Shown: piece by piece, positions 10,491-23,300 of the stretch
Position numbering within the stretch: the first letter of the stretch is position 1
Layout: each line of letters opens with the position of its first letter
From: Notospermus geniculatus
Lineage: Eukaryota > Nemertea > Pilidiophora > Heteronemertea > Lineidae
DNA length: 64,000 nucleotides
Direction of reading: 5' to 3'
Assembly: GCA_002633025.1 (NCBI GenBank)
Contig: NMRB01000672.1
Coordinates: 134,030-198,029, forward strand
Made by a program: the position numbers and the translations under genes
Notes under the pieces: model-generated
The model's input: only the letters and a program-made list of their open reading frames with translations
The model's database searches: none
What the model was told of the DNA's origin: nothing

Positions 10491-11699
10491 AGCCTGTCCA
10501 GATAGACTCTAGGCCTACACACTGCGAGTGATTGGAGTGGTCAGCGATTTCACATTATCAGCATGGCGACGTGCATATGTTCGCGTCCGTTTCTGATGGG
10601 TCGGCTTGGATAATTTCAGCATGATGATGATGGAGAAGTTCATCTCAAGTAAGTGTGGAGGCCATCAAATTCGCAATTCAGCTAATTTACAATTCTAGTC
10701 TTTAGATTTTATTTGTAAATATTAATACAAAACAATGACGCATTCTGAAATGTAGTGACACTCAAAAAGATTCTGTGATGATACACCTAGAAAAATAAGC
10801 TATCGGTACATAATGATTATGTAAGATCTGTTGCCATATGAAACCAAGTCAAGAGGCATAAGTTACTAAATACATAACATGGACAAAAATTTCTTCAAGT
10901 GAAGAACAGATGATTAGTTTGTAGTAAAAGCATTTACTACTCTTTAATGATCATTAGCCAAGTCTCATGGTTCTTTTATTTGCACCATACACCTTAAGCT
11001 CATTTACATCACAGAACTCAGCACATACGGTACTAAATCATTATGAATGTATGTACAAGTCATTCGGACGGTTTTGATGCAGATCTAAATGTACCTTTGT
11101 ATACCTACAGAATGCATAGAAATACTACAGTTCACAATAAAATTGATGTTATGCATAATGTTTACATGCAGCAGCAGCAACTAAACCAGGCAACTGAAGG
11201 AATGACAAAGAAGTGCAGTGGTTTTTTGACATAATTTTTTTTTGGGGGGGGGGGGTAAGCTCCTAATCCTATCAAGGCCAGCCATTTTGTATGGAAGCCG
11301 TGGGGAGGGGGCAGGCACAATTGGACCCCCCAAGCTCCCAGGCACTAAAAGGGTTAGGTGACAACTTGCAAGTTTCAATGGGATTGAAATCAGTGATTTT
11401 GGTTCAGAGGTAAGACTGATCCCCCAAACAGCAGAGCTTAAGTGGACAACAGCCAGTTGATAAAACTGAGAAAGGACACTCAGGCCCTCCATACAGGAAG
11501 TCATATTTGATAGTGCCAAGGAAAAGTTGGCAATTCAATGACATCAAGAACGTAAATANCCCCCCCGGCCCCAAAGATATCAGATGTAAAGAGACAATTT
11601 AATCCACATTTCTATGAGCATTGCATTAAAAAAATATTGAATCAAGAGTTGAGTGTCAAATATGGCACTGTTAGCTCTCTAGATATACCATTGGGCAAA

Positions 11700-11858
11700 T
11701 TCAATGTACAGCAGGAGGAAACCAGAATGCCTGGAGAAAACCTCCTGTCAAATCCAGTTGCCCTCTCACATGAATGAAGAGCTGGTAATCCAATTGGGGT
11801 TTGAACCCAGAACCTCAGAGGTGACAGGCACATGATTCTACTACACCATTTTGACAGC
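11700..11858 (-). mobile_element. tRNA-derived SINE copy
   Basis: Read on the minus strand the element begins TGTCAAAATGGTGTAGTAGA and contains the B-box-like GGGTTCAAACCCC. It ends with a stretch complementary to CAGGAGGAAACCAGA.TGCC. The same head, B box and tail recur at about ten places in the window, so this is a dispersed SINE family with a tRNA-like promoter. Confidence 0.7.
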
Positions 11859-12492
11859 ATTCAATTGTTAGTACCGGTACGTACATGTACATGTAGATAC
11901 AAAACTGACACTCCCACACGAAAAAAATACCAATTACCTAATCTTTTTCTCATAATCTAGTTGTCAATACGAATCTAACCAAAATATGTAAAATTAAAAA
12001 GTCTACTAAAATTACACTTAAACAGCAGGCTGAACCACCGAAATTATGAACAAATTCAACTAAAATACTGATAAACTGTCTGGATTAATATCTTTAATTC
12101 CTAAGAGCAAAGAGTTAGAAGTGTTAAGAGCTAAAGAGGAGATACGTGTAGGGTTCAAAGGTGAAGAATTAATATTGGAACTGAGAGAAATTAAGTGGGA
12201 AATCTGTTTCCCTCAGTTTACAACATTAGGCTGTTATCCACTGAAAACTGTTATAACACAACCGAGTCTTCGAAACGCTAAGTTGATTTCAGATTTTAGA
12301 TTTCTGATCATGAAGAGGTACACACCCCTTCATGGTTATTCACTTAGCACGAAATGTCATAGAGAGATGATTGTGGATGGGATCAGTTGGGTGAACAGTT
12401 AGGGGAACTGCCATTTGGGGGAAGAACCTCGAAGACTGAATCAAGATCTCTCAAAGTGTTTTTCACAGTAAAGATTACCTAGATATAGGCCT

Positions 12493-12637
12493 GGGCCCGG
12501 TTGCACAAAACTCATGTTAGTGCTAACTTGGTTAAGTGACGTAAAAATCCTTTTTATTTTTACGTCATTTAACATACCCGGTACAGTTAGCGCTAACACC
12601 GAGTTAGCGCCAACATGAGTTTTGTGCAACCCAGCCC
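12493..12637. mobile_element. Foldback MITE
   Basis: Arms beginning GGTTGCACAAAACTCATGTT and ending with the complement at 12630 enclose an inner pair of TTACGTCA/TGACGTAA words. Total length is about 145 bp. Long inverted arms and a short loop fit a non-autonomous foldback element. Confidence 0.75.
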
Positions 12638-13884
12638 TGACAATTTTTGTCATCTCTGTGCAGAGTCAGCCTGGGTGTAAACTGGTTTTGTACCATAACA
12701 TTCATATTGAACGTATCAGTCTTCAAAGTTGGAAACCTACATTAGCATTCATGCAGGAACTTGGGATTGGTTAGGCACACTGACAAACAGTTTTGTCATG
12801 GATGAAGCTGAGTGACGGACTGAACAACACAAGGTACCAGTATAGGCTAGCGCACATAAAGAAGTCAAATAAAACCACAGAACTCTGACATTTTTGGATA
12901 CGTGGAGAAGCTACCGGTACACGTACGCTCAGAAAATTCTCCCAAATTAAAGTGGTGACCTAAAGAGACTCCTCTTTGTATTCTGTTCCATCATATCGTG
13001 AGCCAGAGATACCTGTGCATTTCATACAACACTGTACTTCCATATACAGGCAACTCTGGTCAACATCAAAGAACTTCACACAATATCACAGTCATTAAAG
13101 CTAAAATATAGAGGGATGAAGCTGACCCCTTATCCCCTAAAACAACGATAGGTTAACCTTTTAACATGATTAGCAGAATAGTTTCTAACTTAGAATTCAT
13201 TTCTAATTTACGCTTCCAGAATTTCACTCATACTCATTAGTACATTCTTGATAAAACAGCTTATAATTCTAGCATCAAATTAAAAGTATCTTCCATTGTT
13301 CCTTGTATAAAATGTTTTACGTGGCTTAAAGTTACATCTAAAGAGTTCACCTACAAAGGCTGATTCTCTTGATATGCTTGTAGAGGTCACTTTGCCAATG
13401 AACCTCTCACTTTCACCCATGGTTCTTGTAATAAATCCTTGTACAACTTTGACTACGTAAGACAGTTTATACAGATCCATGCCTAAAATGTACATTCCAA
13501 TTTACTTCACGTTAAGACATAAAACATTCTGAAATGTTTCATTCTACTTTGTCACAACTTATAACCAAAAGCACTATACAAAATAATAACTAGCATTAAA
13601 TATATACAAAAATCTACACAATATGTATACCTATAAAACCAGACTCTATATCTAATAACTTAGAACTTATTTTGCACTAACGATATTAACTACCATCTTG
13701 TAATCAACCCATTTCCTACGTTACAAAAGTTACAGGTCAATCAAAATAGTAATGTTTCAAATACTCCCAGAGAATAATGTCTTCTAATCAATGAATTATG
13801 TATTCATGGATATTGAATCATGAAACAGTAGAAATAGTTCATAATTTACCATTTAAGGAAATAAATAATGAATGAATTTTATTT

Positions 13885-14054
13885 NNNNNNNNNNNNNNNN
13901 NNNNNNNNNNNNNNNNNNNNNNNNNNNNNNNNNNNNNNNNNNNNNNNNNNNNNNNNNNNNNNNNNNNNNNNNNNNNNNNNNNNNNNNNNNNNNNNNNNNN
14001 NNNNNNNNNNNNNNNNNNNNNNNNNNNNNNNNNNNNNNNNNNNNNNNNNNNNNN
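13885..14054. other. Assembly gap of 170 n
   Basis: A run of 170 undetermined bases directly 3' of the minus-strand gene's stop codon (14289). Part of its 3' UTR may be hidden here. Confidence 0.99.
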
Positions 14055-14288
14055 AAAGCCGATGTGCTTTCCTTCGATCAGTTGTGAAAAGGCATTAGTT
14101 ATTACGTAACCAGGCCATATAGCACATTCTTTGCAGCACGTAGCCAACATAATGCTCGTTCATGAAAAATAAGTGATCGACTCCACAACTATCATTTGAA
14201 CATTTGCTGATAATGTTTTGTTCTAGAATAATCCCACCACTCTTTGTTAACTCTGATTATAACTTCTGTTTGTTCGTTGAATACTGCA

Positions 14289-14360
14289 TCACACGGCGGA
14301 GTAGGGACGGGCGCCGCTGCGTGATAACTGTGAATATGCTCGCTCCAACTGCATCAGTTC
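14289..14360 (-). CDS. Coiled-coil gene, last coding exon
   Basis: The acceptor TTTTCTTTCCAG precedes GAACTGATGCAGTTGGAG. The exon encodes ELMQLERAYSQLSRSG, then ARPYSAV and TGA. It starts in phase 0, matching the previous donor. The polar, proline-containing tail ends the coiled coil. Confidence 0.8.
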   Translation of the reverse strand, partial: ELMQLERAYSQLSRSGARPYSAV

Positions 14361-17300
14361 CTGGAAAGAAAATAACATCAAGTGTAAGGGAAATATGAAA
14401 TGCACAACACACCAAATATGTCACTAAAGGATGAAATGATACAGACTGGACTTTTGCCCATACTGTAAAGCAAGATAATTTCGCGGCTGGAAATGTTCGC
14501 GAATCCAGAATTATAGACATATTCGCGGCAGGATATTTTCGCGAGTCTCTGCCATTTTTTCAGTTTTTTTTCACGGTCTATATTTATCACTTGCATGTAT
14601 TTATATTCGCGACAGGAAATTTTCGCGACTCATACACTCTCGCGAAAATTTCCTGCACGCGAAATTTTCCTGCTTTACAGTAATCTGGTTCATCTTTGTT
14701 TTTACTCCATTTGCTTTTGGCTGCAAGGGTACTGCCAAATTGCATTACAAACAGATAATAAAGAACAAAGTTCAAGCAATTACCGCCACAGCTTGTGGTA
14801 GGCCTATTCAGCATGCAACACACACAAGTATGACATACCTTGGTTTGATGAGTCAGTGCACCTTGTAATCGTGATACTTCCGCCATTTTCTGAGTTAACA
14901 ATGACTCGTTCCTATGAGCACGTTCTTCTGCTAGTTCAGCACGTAATTCTGCTTGCTTTGCTCTGTCTTTGAGAACATTAGCATTATCTAAATAACCCTG
15001 GAAGTGAAATAACAAAGATGTAAATGGCAAAGATCTTCGTAATTGGTGAGAAGATAGCAGAGATTACATATCGATATTCGTACCATTAACCAGTGGGACA
15101 CGTCACTTTAAACTCTATGGTTATGCAGGTTATGAAATTGGAGACCTCAGATCAATCCCTGCTGGTACCTCACCACTTCAGAACACTATATCAGTGCCAG
15201 TGCCCTCCGCTCTACAGAGCTTCTTCACTGACGTCACAACAATCACGTGGCCGCAAAGAATTGGCCATATTGGCCACCAAATGGCCGGCGATGACGTCAA
15301 AACTATCACATCATGGCGGCATTGTGTCGTCATGGAAATGTGACATCAAGTGAAGACCTCTATTTCTTTGTTCACCAGCTACGTCCATCTCTACTGGTTC
15401 CTGAACTCACCGCCAGGATTTAATTTAATCCTACCAGTGAGATAGGAACCTATGTAGTCCATCTCTAATCCGTTAGAAGAAGAACCGTAAATGCCAACTT
15501 ACTGAGTTGTTTGATGTGGCAGTGAGATCAGGGGTTGAGCTATAGATTGCAGACCTCTTCAGACTCGTATTTTCAGTGCGTAGTTCTTTGATTCTATTCT
15601 GTAGGTGGCGTAACAATTTGATCGTGTTCGTGTCACAGTCTGTGGCGCATGAGTGTAAGATATTAGCCTGAAATGGGAATTGATGAACTTCTGAACACAG
15701 AACAGGCTTTGTCATTTCTAGTGATGTATGTAGGCCTACAATGTCCTACATTTTGCACTGCCCAGCGGCACTCCATTTAGCAGCACCCCGGCTGTACCGT
15801 AGTTGGAGATGATGCCATGACTGTGTAAGTGCACTGCTCAGGTCTCTTAAGGGGCGATCTCCAACTTCGGCCAAGGTCATCGCCGATGTGCAATAACTAC
15901 AGTACCGCCACAAGTGGGTGGAGTGCACGACAAACAATGCTACGTAACTGTGCTAACTTCAGCTGTCCTCTTCTTTAGCATTGCTTTCAAATCTTGACGT
16001 GGCTCGAGCAGCCAGTACAGTTGTTGAAAGCAGTGTCTGGATGGGGATTAGTTCCCACTTGCATCCATTGCTATTGTAGGGTTGGTGACCATCAGTTCAA
16101 ACATCACGTACCTGAGTTAATCGTGTGACTTCTTTCTCTAATCGTTCGATCTCCTTCTGTTGGTGCAGGTTAAGTTTATCCTTTTCTTTTCCTACTCGTT
16201 TGATATCCCGAATACGTCTGCAAAAGTGAACAGTCATTATAGCAGCAGTACATGTATCTACATGGGATTTTCCAGTTGAAATTGGCAGTCGGTTTGTCTC
16301 CAACTTTCCACGTCTGAGACCCTGATTCAGTAAGCCATTAACTTTTGGTTCACGTAAAGTGAACAGGAATTCCAAGCGGTGGGAAGAGTGATGCATTAAA
16401 ATCCCCCACCAGTGCAGGGAAGTACCAATCTAAGGCAAACAGACTTGAAACTTACTTTTCCAACTCTCTCCTGAGCTCGTCCTCAAATTTCTTGGCAAAC
16501 TTTTCTGCCACGTCTTCCTTCCACGTGTTCATGTTACGTTGGATTTCCTTCAATTCATTGTCTTTTTCGATTAAGGCTGTCCTCAGCCCCTTGTCAGTGT
16601 TGGCTGTACGCTGGAGCTGTGTTACCTCATCAAGATGTTCCTGGTCATGAAATGAGACAGTTAATGAAGATTACAAGATCAATAACCCTGTCTTTCTACC
16701 CAACTCTACCTCGCACAGCACATAGAATGTCCCTTATGGTAGAATGCCTTTTATTTACCAGGCAAGAGCTTATCTCAGTTGCCACATCAAACACCTTTCC
16801 AGGGGTATACCTCTTCTTGATCTGGCAAAAGCTCCACAAGTAACTTCTCAGTGAAAACCTGTGCCTATTTGCAGCAATGAGCTAACACTGTAAATTAAGA
16901 ATCTTGCCATGCGAGGACATGCGAGAAAATATTTCACTCTTTTGGACTGACCTTGATAAGCCTCTCTCTGAGCATCTCCAATTCCCTGCTCTTCTCCAAA
17001 CTCATCCTGTCGCGAAGAGTGTCCAGAGAATCCGCTTTCTCTTTCTGAAGTTTCAGCATCACATTCCGCTGTCCCTCTAAGTCTTGTTTTACTTCTTGTA
17101 CGTAGTTCCTTAGCTGGTCATTGCAAGCTCGCAAGTTGGCCTACCGGTAGATGATAAGTGAAGTAAGATAATGAATGAACTGATTTAACATGCAGGAGAT
17201 TAGTTGCCCTCAAACAAGTGAGAGAAGCAGGGGAGGGTGGCTAGGTACCTCAGACAGCTACATGTATGCTGGGATTGGAACCAGTGAAAGCCCAATGTTC

Positions 17301-20300
17301 TCTCCTAGTTTAAAACTTATTGCATGCGACTTGTACACAAAACTTACTGAGAGTACCGGGTACACCTTTGGATTGTCTTTTACTAAGAAATGCACGAAGA
17401 TAACGTGGAGCAGTACACGCTTTGTCTTCACTATATTATATGGTGCCAATATGTCAGACTAGCTTCTTCGAGAACCTCTTTACAGCCCAAGTCTTCCTTC
17501 AGGAATGCCCAGTCCAGGTTCTCAGCAGATGAAAGATGATTGTTCAACTTACAAGAGCAGCTGTGATGGAACTCCTTGAAGGTGAGGGATCCCTCTTGCT
17601 ACTCGGACCCTGGATCTTCCGTGGCGTCACACCAAGGATAACCGCCGTCTTCCTACAGTCCTCGTTGATTTCATGGATGACCGTCTTCTCCTGCCGATCT
17701 GATGACGACTGGGTATCACGCTCCCGTGAGAGGAAATCATCTACGTCTGCCCTCAGCTGAGCAATTTCTTCATCTTTGCGGGCGATTGTCTCTCGGAGAC
17801 GAGCGATCTCTTTTACATTTTCCTGGAAATTGGAATATGACGAACATAAGCCGATGGTACCTTCCCTAATGGCACAACTTTTTAGAGTTTTCTCGCACAA
17901 GTTGGCTCTTTATGGGCAACAACTTTCCCAGAGAATCAACTGATCAACTTCTACTACATACCTCATTTAGTTTTGACCTGACTCTCTCAACCTCATTTTC
18001 TCGTTCCTCTCTCGCCATCTCCTTTGCTCGGTTCAGTGAATCGAGCTTGTCCTTGTAGAGGTGACGATTCTGCTGTCGCTGGTCTTCAAGCTCCTACAAG
18101 GATACAAGAGATCGCAACAATCAGCAGTCGTTATGTCACAGTTGCCTTTTGTGCTACTGTTTTTCCAAGTATTTTTCTGTAACTGTAAAGGTGGATTTAC
18201 CCTTCGATCGAGTGGCATAACTTTGCTGTCAGCGAATGTCATCGAGCAATGTTGATCGGCACATCGTGATGCCACACAACAGAAGTGTAAACCAGCCTTC
18301 AAGCAGTTGTCGTTGAAGTTAGCTTTGATGAACTTTGAACTCTTGTTGCCGACCATTCACATGTGTAGATTGACAAGATGACTAAAGAGTGGAAACCAGT
18401 TCGGCGATGTTGTCTGTCATCAGACAATGTCGCATCATCTGGACTCGATTTCATCAGTTTACACGACTTATTTGGTCCCAGAACGTCTCCAGATGCAACT
18501 TGAAACAGTGACCTTTTGTGTTCATTTCACGATGAGCATTTGGACCGCTAACCTTTGAGAAAAGTACCCACTTTCTAAAAGAGATGGTTTATTAACCAGT
18601 GTGACCAATGGAGTGAAATGAAGGTATTTTTGAATGGCAGAGGCTATCAAACCATCCATTATCAGTAAATGTGAGCTCAGAGGCCAATCAAGAATAAATT
18701 GAAAGCAAACTAGTCTGCTAATAAGGTGAGAATTTTTAAAACTTGTGAATAAATTTTATGGGGATAGCGTGCCAATTCAATGAGATTTTATACGTGTCAT
18801 TCTTCATGTCTTTCTGAGTCCATAGCTTGAAAGGAATAGCTTCACTGAGAATCTTATTTTCATTGACTGGTGACCTATACTCGGGCCAATATAAAAACGC
18901 TTCGAATATAAAAACTTCTCGGCTTTATAGCAAATAGCTTATCTTCCTACAACTATAAGACATCTAAGACTGCATGCACCTTGTACGAATAAGACTGAAT
19001 AATATCTTGGCATGTTTCCTACATGGAGATCCACGCTGATGATCACTACTTGGAACAGATCCATTTTGGAGGAAAAGAAGACATTTTATATTTACATACC
19101 ACTTAGACAAGAAAGAGTGAAGAAAGACGACATTCCATTAGTCAACATAGGCCTATTGCAGATCCCAGGACATGATTTGCAAAAACAACAATCCATTGTT
19201 GAGGTGAAGAATTGTTAAAGGTAACAGCATTTTTTCAAAGTGGCTCCTCATATTCGAAAACCGAACGTATTTCTTCTGATAATTGCTTTATTCACCATCC
19301 AGCAATATCATTACCACTCCTGTCTTCTTCATCCACAGCCACAGCAGACCAATAATTGAGCAGGAGGACCAGTAACATCCTGGAACTCCACGTGCATTGG
19401 CTACGTCAGAAGACTGTGCGAGATGTCACAACACTTAGTAGTCAAGATGGACCAATAATCGAGGAGGAGGACCAGCAATCAAGGAGGAGGACCACCAATC
19501 GAGGAAGAGGACACCAATCGAGGAGGACCAGCAATTCAGGAGGACCAGCAAAGAAGGAGGAGGACCGGTAATCGAGGAGGAGGACCAGCAATCGAGGAGG
19601 ACCAACAATCAAGGAGAAGGACCAATAATCTAGGAAGATGATCAATAATTGAGGAGGATGACGACGACGAACAACCGAGGCGGAGGACCAATAATCAAGG
19701 AGGACCAGCAATTGAGGAGGACCAGCAAAAAAGGAGGAGGAGGACCAGTAAGCGAGGAAGAGGAGTAGCAATCACTTCACAACAACGCTTACTGCATGTC
19801 ATAACGGGTTAACTGTAGATACCCATTAAGACGCCAAATCCATTATAGTTTAGCGCATTATGCAATTATTGCAATTATCGCATACCTAGGCCTGTTCTTG
19901 AATAATACATGTCATTTATCTAAGGCTTAGCTGTATATAGATGGCTTACAATGTAGTGTATTGATCTTACATCAAACAAAAGAGCAGATCAATACAGCCT
20001 TACTCGCTCACAAAAATATGGAAATAACTTTAATTACCCGGTAACTAAGTCAACTGAAGCAGAAATTTCAAGCCAAAATGAGTGCACACCAGAATATCTG
20101 ACCTGACATGCTTCCCCAAATACCCCTGGCCCATGGCAGGTTGTCCCACTGTGTGGGGGATTTTGTCAAATAATATTGTTCTAAGTCCAGTTAGTACTTA
20201 TTCGAATATAATACCCCTGTTGAAACGAATAAATCATGCTGTCATGGAGGTTCTTGAAGTTCTGGGAAAATATCGGTATTTGGAACATCATGTGGACTGG

Positions 20301-23300
20301 TCCTCGTCTTCGTTGCCTAAACAACCAACAGTGCTCCAACGTCCCCTCTCATGCCACGGGTGTGTAGGCAGCAAAGACAGGAACCAATCGATCATGGTTG
20401 TTTAATGACTTCCGATCAGATCATTCTGTCTGATTGACCTGAAATCACATGATGTATACAGAGAGTTCTAACAGCAGCCAAAACTGAAGCCAATGAAAAG
20501 TGGAAAATGACTTGAAAATGAAACTGAAGCCAATGAAAAGTGGAAAATGACTTGAAGACAAAACTGAAGCCAATGAAAAGTGGAAAATGATTTGAAGACG
20601 AAAGTACGTCAATGAAAAGTGGAAAATGATTTGAAGACAAAACTGAAGCCAGTGAAAAGTGGAAAATGACTTGAAGAGAATTATACAGCAAATAACAAAC
20701 ATGATACAACACCAACATGACAATATCAAGAATCATGACAAAATGTCATCAGAGGAAACCATTACTGTTATAAACTATCGTCACTTGTCAAACCTACCAA
20801 AGCTGCGTTAACGTCCTTCCATAAATTATGCATAACATCCACGATGTAATCATTATCCTCCATCCAATCATGTTTCAGCCATTTGCGTCGAAACTGCTCC
20901 ATATCTACGCCACGTTTCGTGTTATAAAACCCTCTCATAGGATTGCCTACTCCATACCTATTCCGTACTCGATCTCTCCTGTTCAAATCAACTGGCGGTT
21001 TCATACTGGCAAACGTCAATATCCGCACTCGATAAAAGACCAATAAACGGGGCTGGAATCCGGAGATCACTGGTTCATATGGAATTTCATATATTTATAC
21101 CAGGTCATCAATCTTAAGTGATTATCACACTATGAATGAGTGGGTGATATTACTCAAATTACTCTCTAACAAATCCAAAGTCCTGTCACATATCAGACTA
21201 GAAAATCTCGGGAAAAGAATTCCAAATGTTTTTCAACCAGTTTTTATCGACACGAATGTTTTGTAAACCTGAACACAACAAGATCTCCACACGTTTACCT
21301 ATTTCCTACAGTCATCTGCCTATTCCCCGCATGAAAGCCGCCAAAAATAAATGACCCGTTTACAATTAATCTAATCCACTACATTTATATGCACAATTCA
21401 TTCGTTGGCAACCCCAGGGCCTAGGCAAGCAAGCCTACATAAAACTATTTGATCGCCAGAGATTTCTCTGCACACGAACATTCTACAGGGTGGTTCAGTA
21501 AAAAGGTGACTGCTGAATTTATATACCACATGGGATGTTCTTTGAAGTGGTGTAGTAATTAATGGTCAAGACCTCATCATTTTCTACTTTTTCAGAAATT
21601 AAGGTGCCTCTCGATTTGAGAACCAAACCATAGAGATAAAGACATCTTTTTAATGTGTAATTTTGAAAAATAATGCTTTGAATAGGACGAGTTCCAAACA
21701 TGGATTAAAATTTCATAGCGACGCTCGCCTGAATAGCTGCGATTACAGTTCACAAATTCTTAATATTTGCAAACATGACAGCTGCCCTGGGGTGAAATTC
21801 GGGATTTAACATCAGGGGTCCCTAAGATTCTAAGGTTTCACATCATTCATGGCAACCAATTTCTCATATTCTCTTATAGTCCAGTAAATATAAGTTTGAC
21901 CCCAAACAAATTGCAATAGTTTGTTTTATGACTGGAACTTGTTCTATGGGTGTCAAGGAACATCCCACCCAAAATCCCCCAAAATCTGACGACGGGAAAT
22001 TACGTAATCGGCATAAATCCAATATGGCCGCCAAAATACTTTTTGAGGTGGTGTATCTCCTTAACAGTTGCCTTTAGGGCCTATAAATGTATTACAAATG
22101 TATATAAATGTGGTACCAAAGAATGGATTTACCCCATCAAAAGCAGTGAAGGACGTAGATATGACGTAGTTATAACGTCATAGTTATATTTCGACATGAA
22201 TGATGAACCTATGTCTTTGAGGGCCGGCCAAAAATGGGATACATCGACAGCATTTTAAATTACACGGGAAACCTCCTCTGTGATGACGTCATGACGTCGT
22301 TAAATCGAAAACGCAGACGTAAACCATAAGGTGGCCAAACTTCCCTACTTACTTGTAACTTCCTCTTGGTTGATGTCAATTGAATATTCCTGCTTGTGCC
22401 TTCTCGNTAGTACACTATGTTTGGAAACTCGACATCAAATCATTCTTACTCTCGCGTTTCAGTTTCCCAACAAGAACTGGCATGCGCTGTTGAAAGTCAA
22501 TCAAATGTCCTTGTAGTTTCACAAACGACGACAGCCTGCCATAATTTGACTTTCGTGTCATGCTGTTTGTCGTCCCATTTGACATTCAGTATTTTATTGA
22601 TTTTTGCTGAATGCTAACGGGATGGTTTTCCGATTGAATCCAATAAACCGATTAGTAGGTGTTTGAATATTCACTATTTATTCTGAGCTGGGTGTTAACT
22701 CTGTGAGGTGCAGGAATCCAGATAACAGACTAGAACAAGACGACAAGAACGATTGGAAAGGGAAGTCTCCAAATCCAAGTCAGGCAGTCCACAAAATGGC
22801 GAGCACGATTCTGAAGTGTTTCAGATCATCGGACTCGAGACCAAGAGGTCACAGGTTCGATTTCTGGCCGAGTTGCCACTTTGTATTCTCAACTGGTCTG
22901 CAAGGATCAAGTGATATGTTAAATGAGCTGCTCCAGGAATTGATCATCAAATCATGCAATAACCAGGACTTGAATCGGCAAACTTTGCAATAACCAGGAC
23001 TTGAATCAGCAAAACATGAACCAGGACTTGAATCAGCAAACTGTGCAATGAACCAGGACTTGAATCAGCATACTGTGCAATAACCAGGACTTGAATCAGC
23101 AAACTGTGCAATGAACCAGCACTTGAATCAGCATACTGTGCAATAACCAAGACTTGAATCAGCAATTCATGCAATAACAAGGCCTGAATTACAAAATCAT
23201 GCAATAGAGGTTCTTCACTGATGTCACAAGTCACATGACTGCAAAGAATCAGCCATATTGGCCGTCAAATGGCCGGCAACAACGTCAAAACTATCACATC

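Larger units (their letters stand above)
10491..14288. other. Intergenic region 3' to both the RAD9 and coiled-coil genes
   Basis: No conserved coding exon was found. The stretch is A/T-rich and includes a SINE copy (about 11700-11858), a foldback element (12493-12637), homopolymer runs near 11236-11256, a single n at 11559 and an assembly gap. The part nearest 14288 is expected to be the 3' UTR of the minus-strand gene, but no polyadenylation signal can be chosen with confidence because the gap falls there. Confidence 0.5.

Noticed and set aside
12121-12402. 93-codon plus-strand ORF in the intergenic region
   Set aside because: No splice sites, no recognised motif and A/T-rich composition like the surrounding noncoding DNA.
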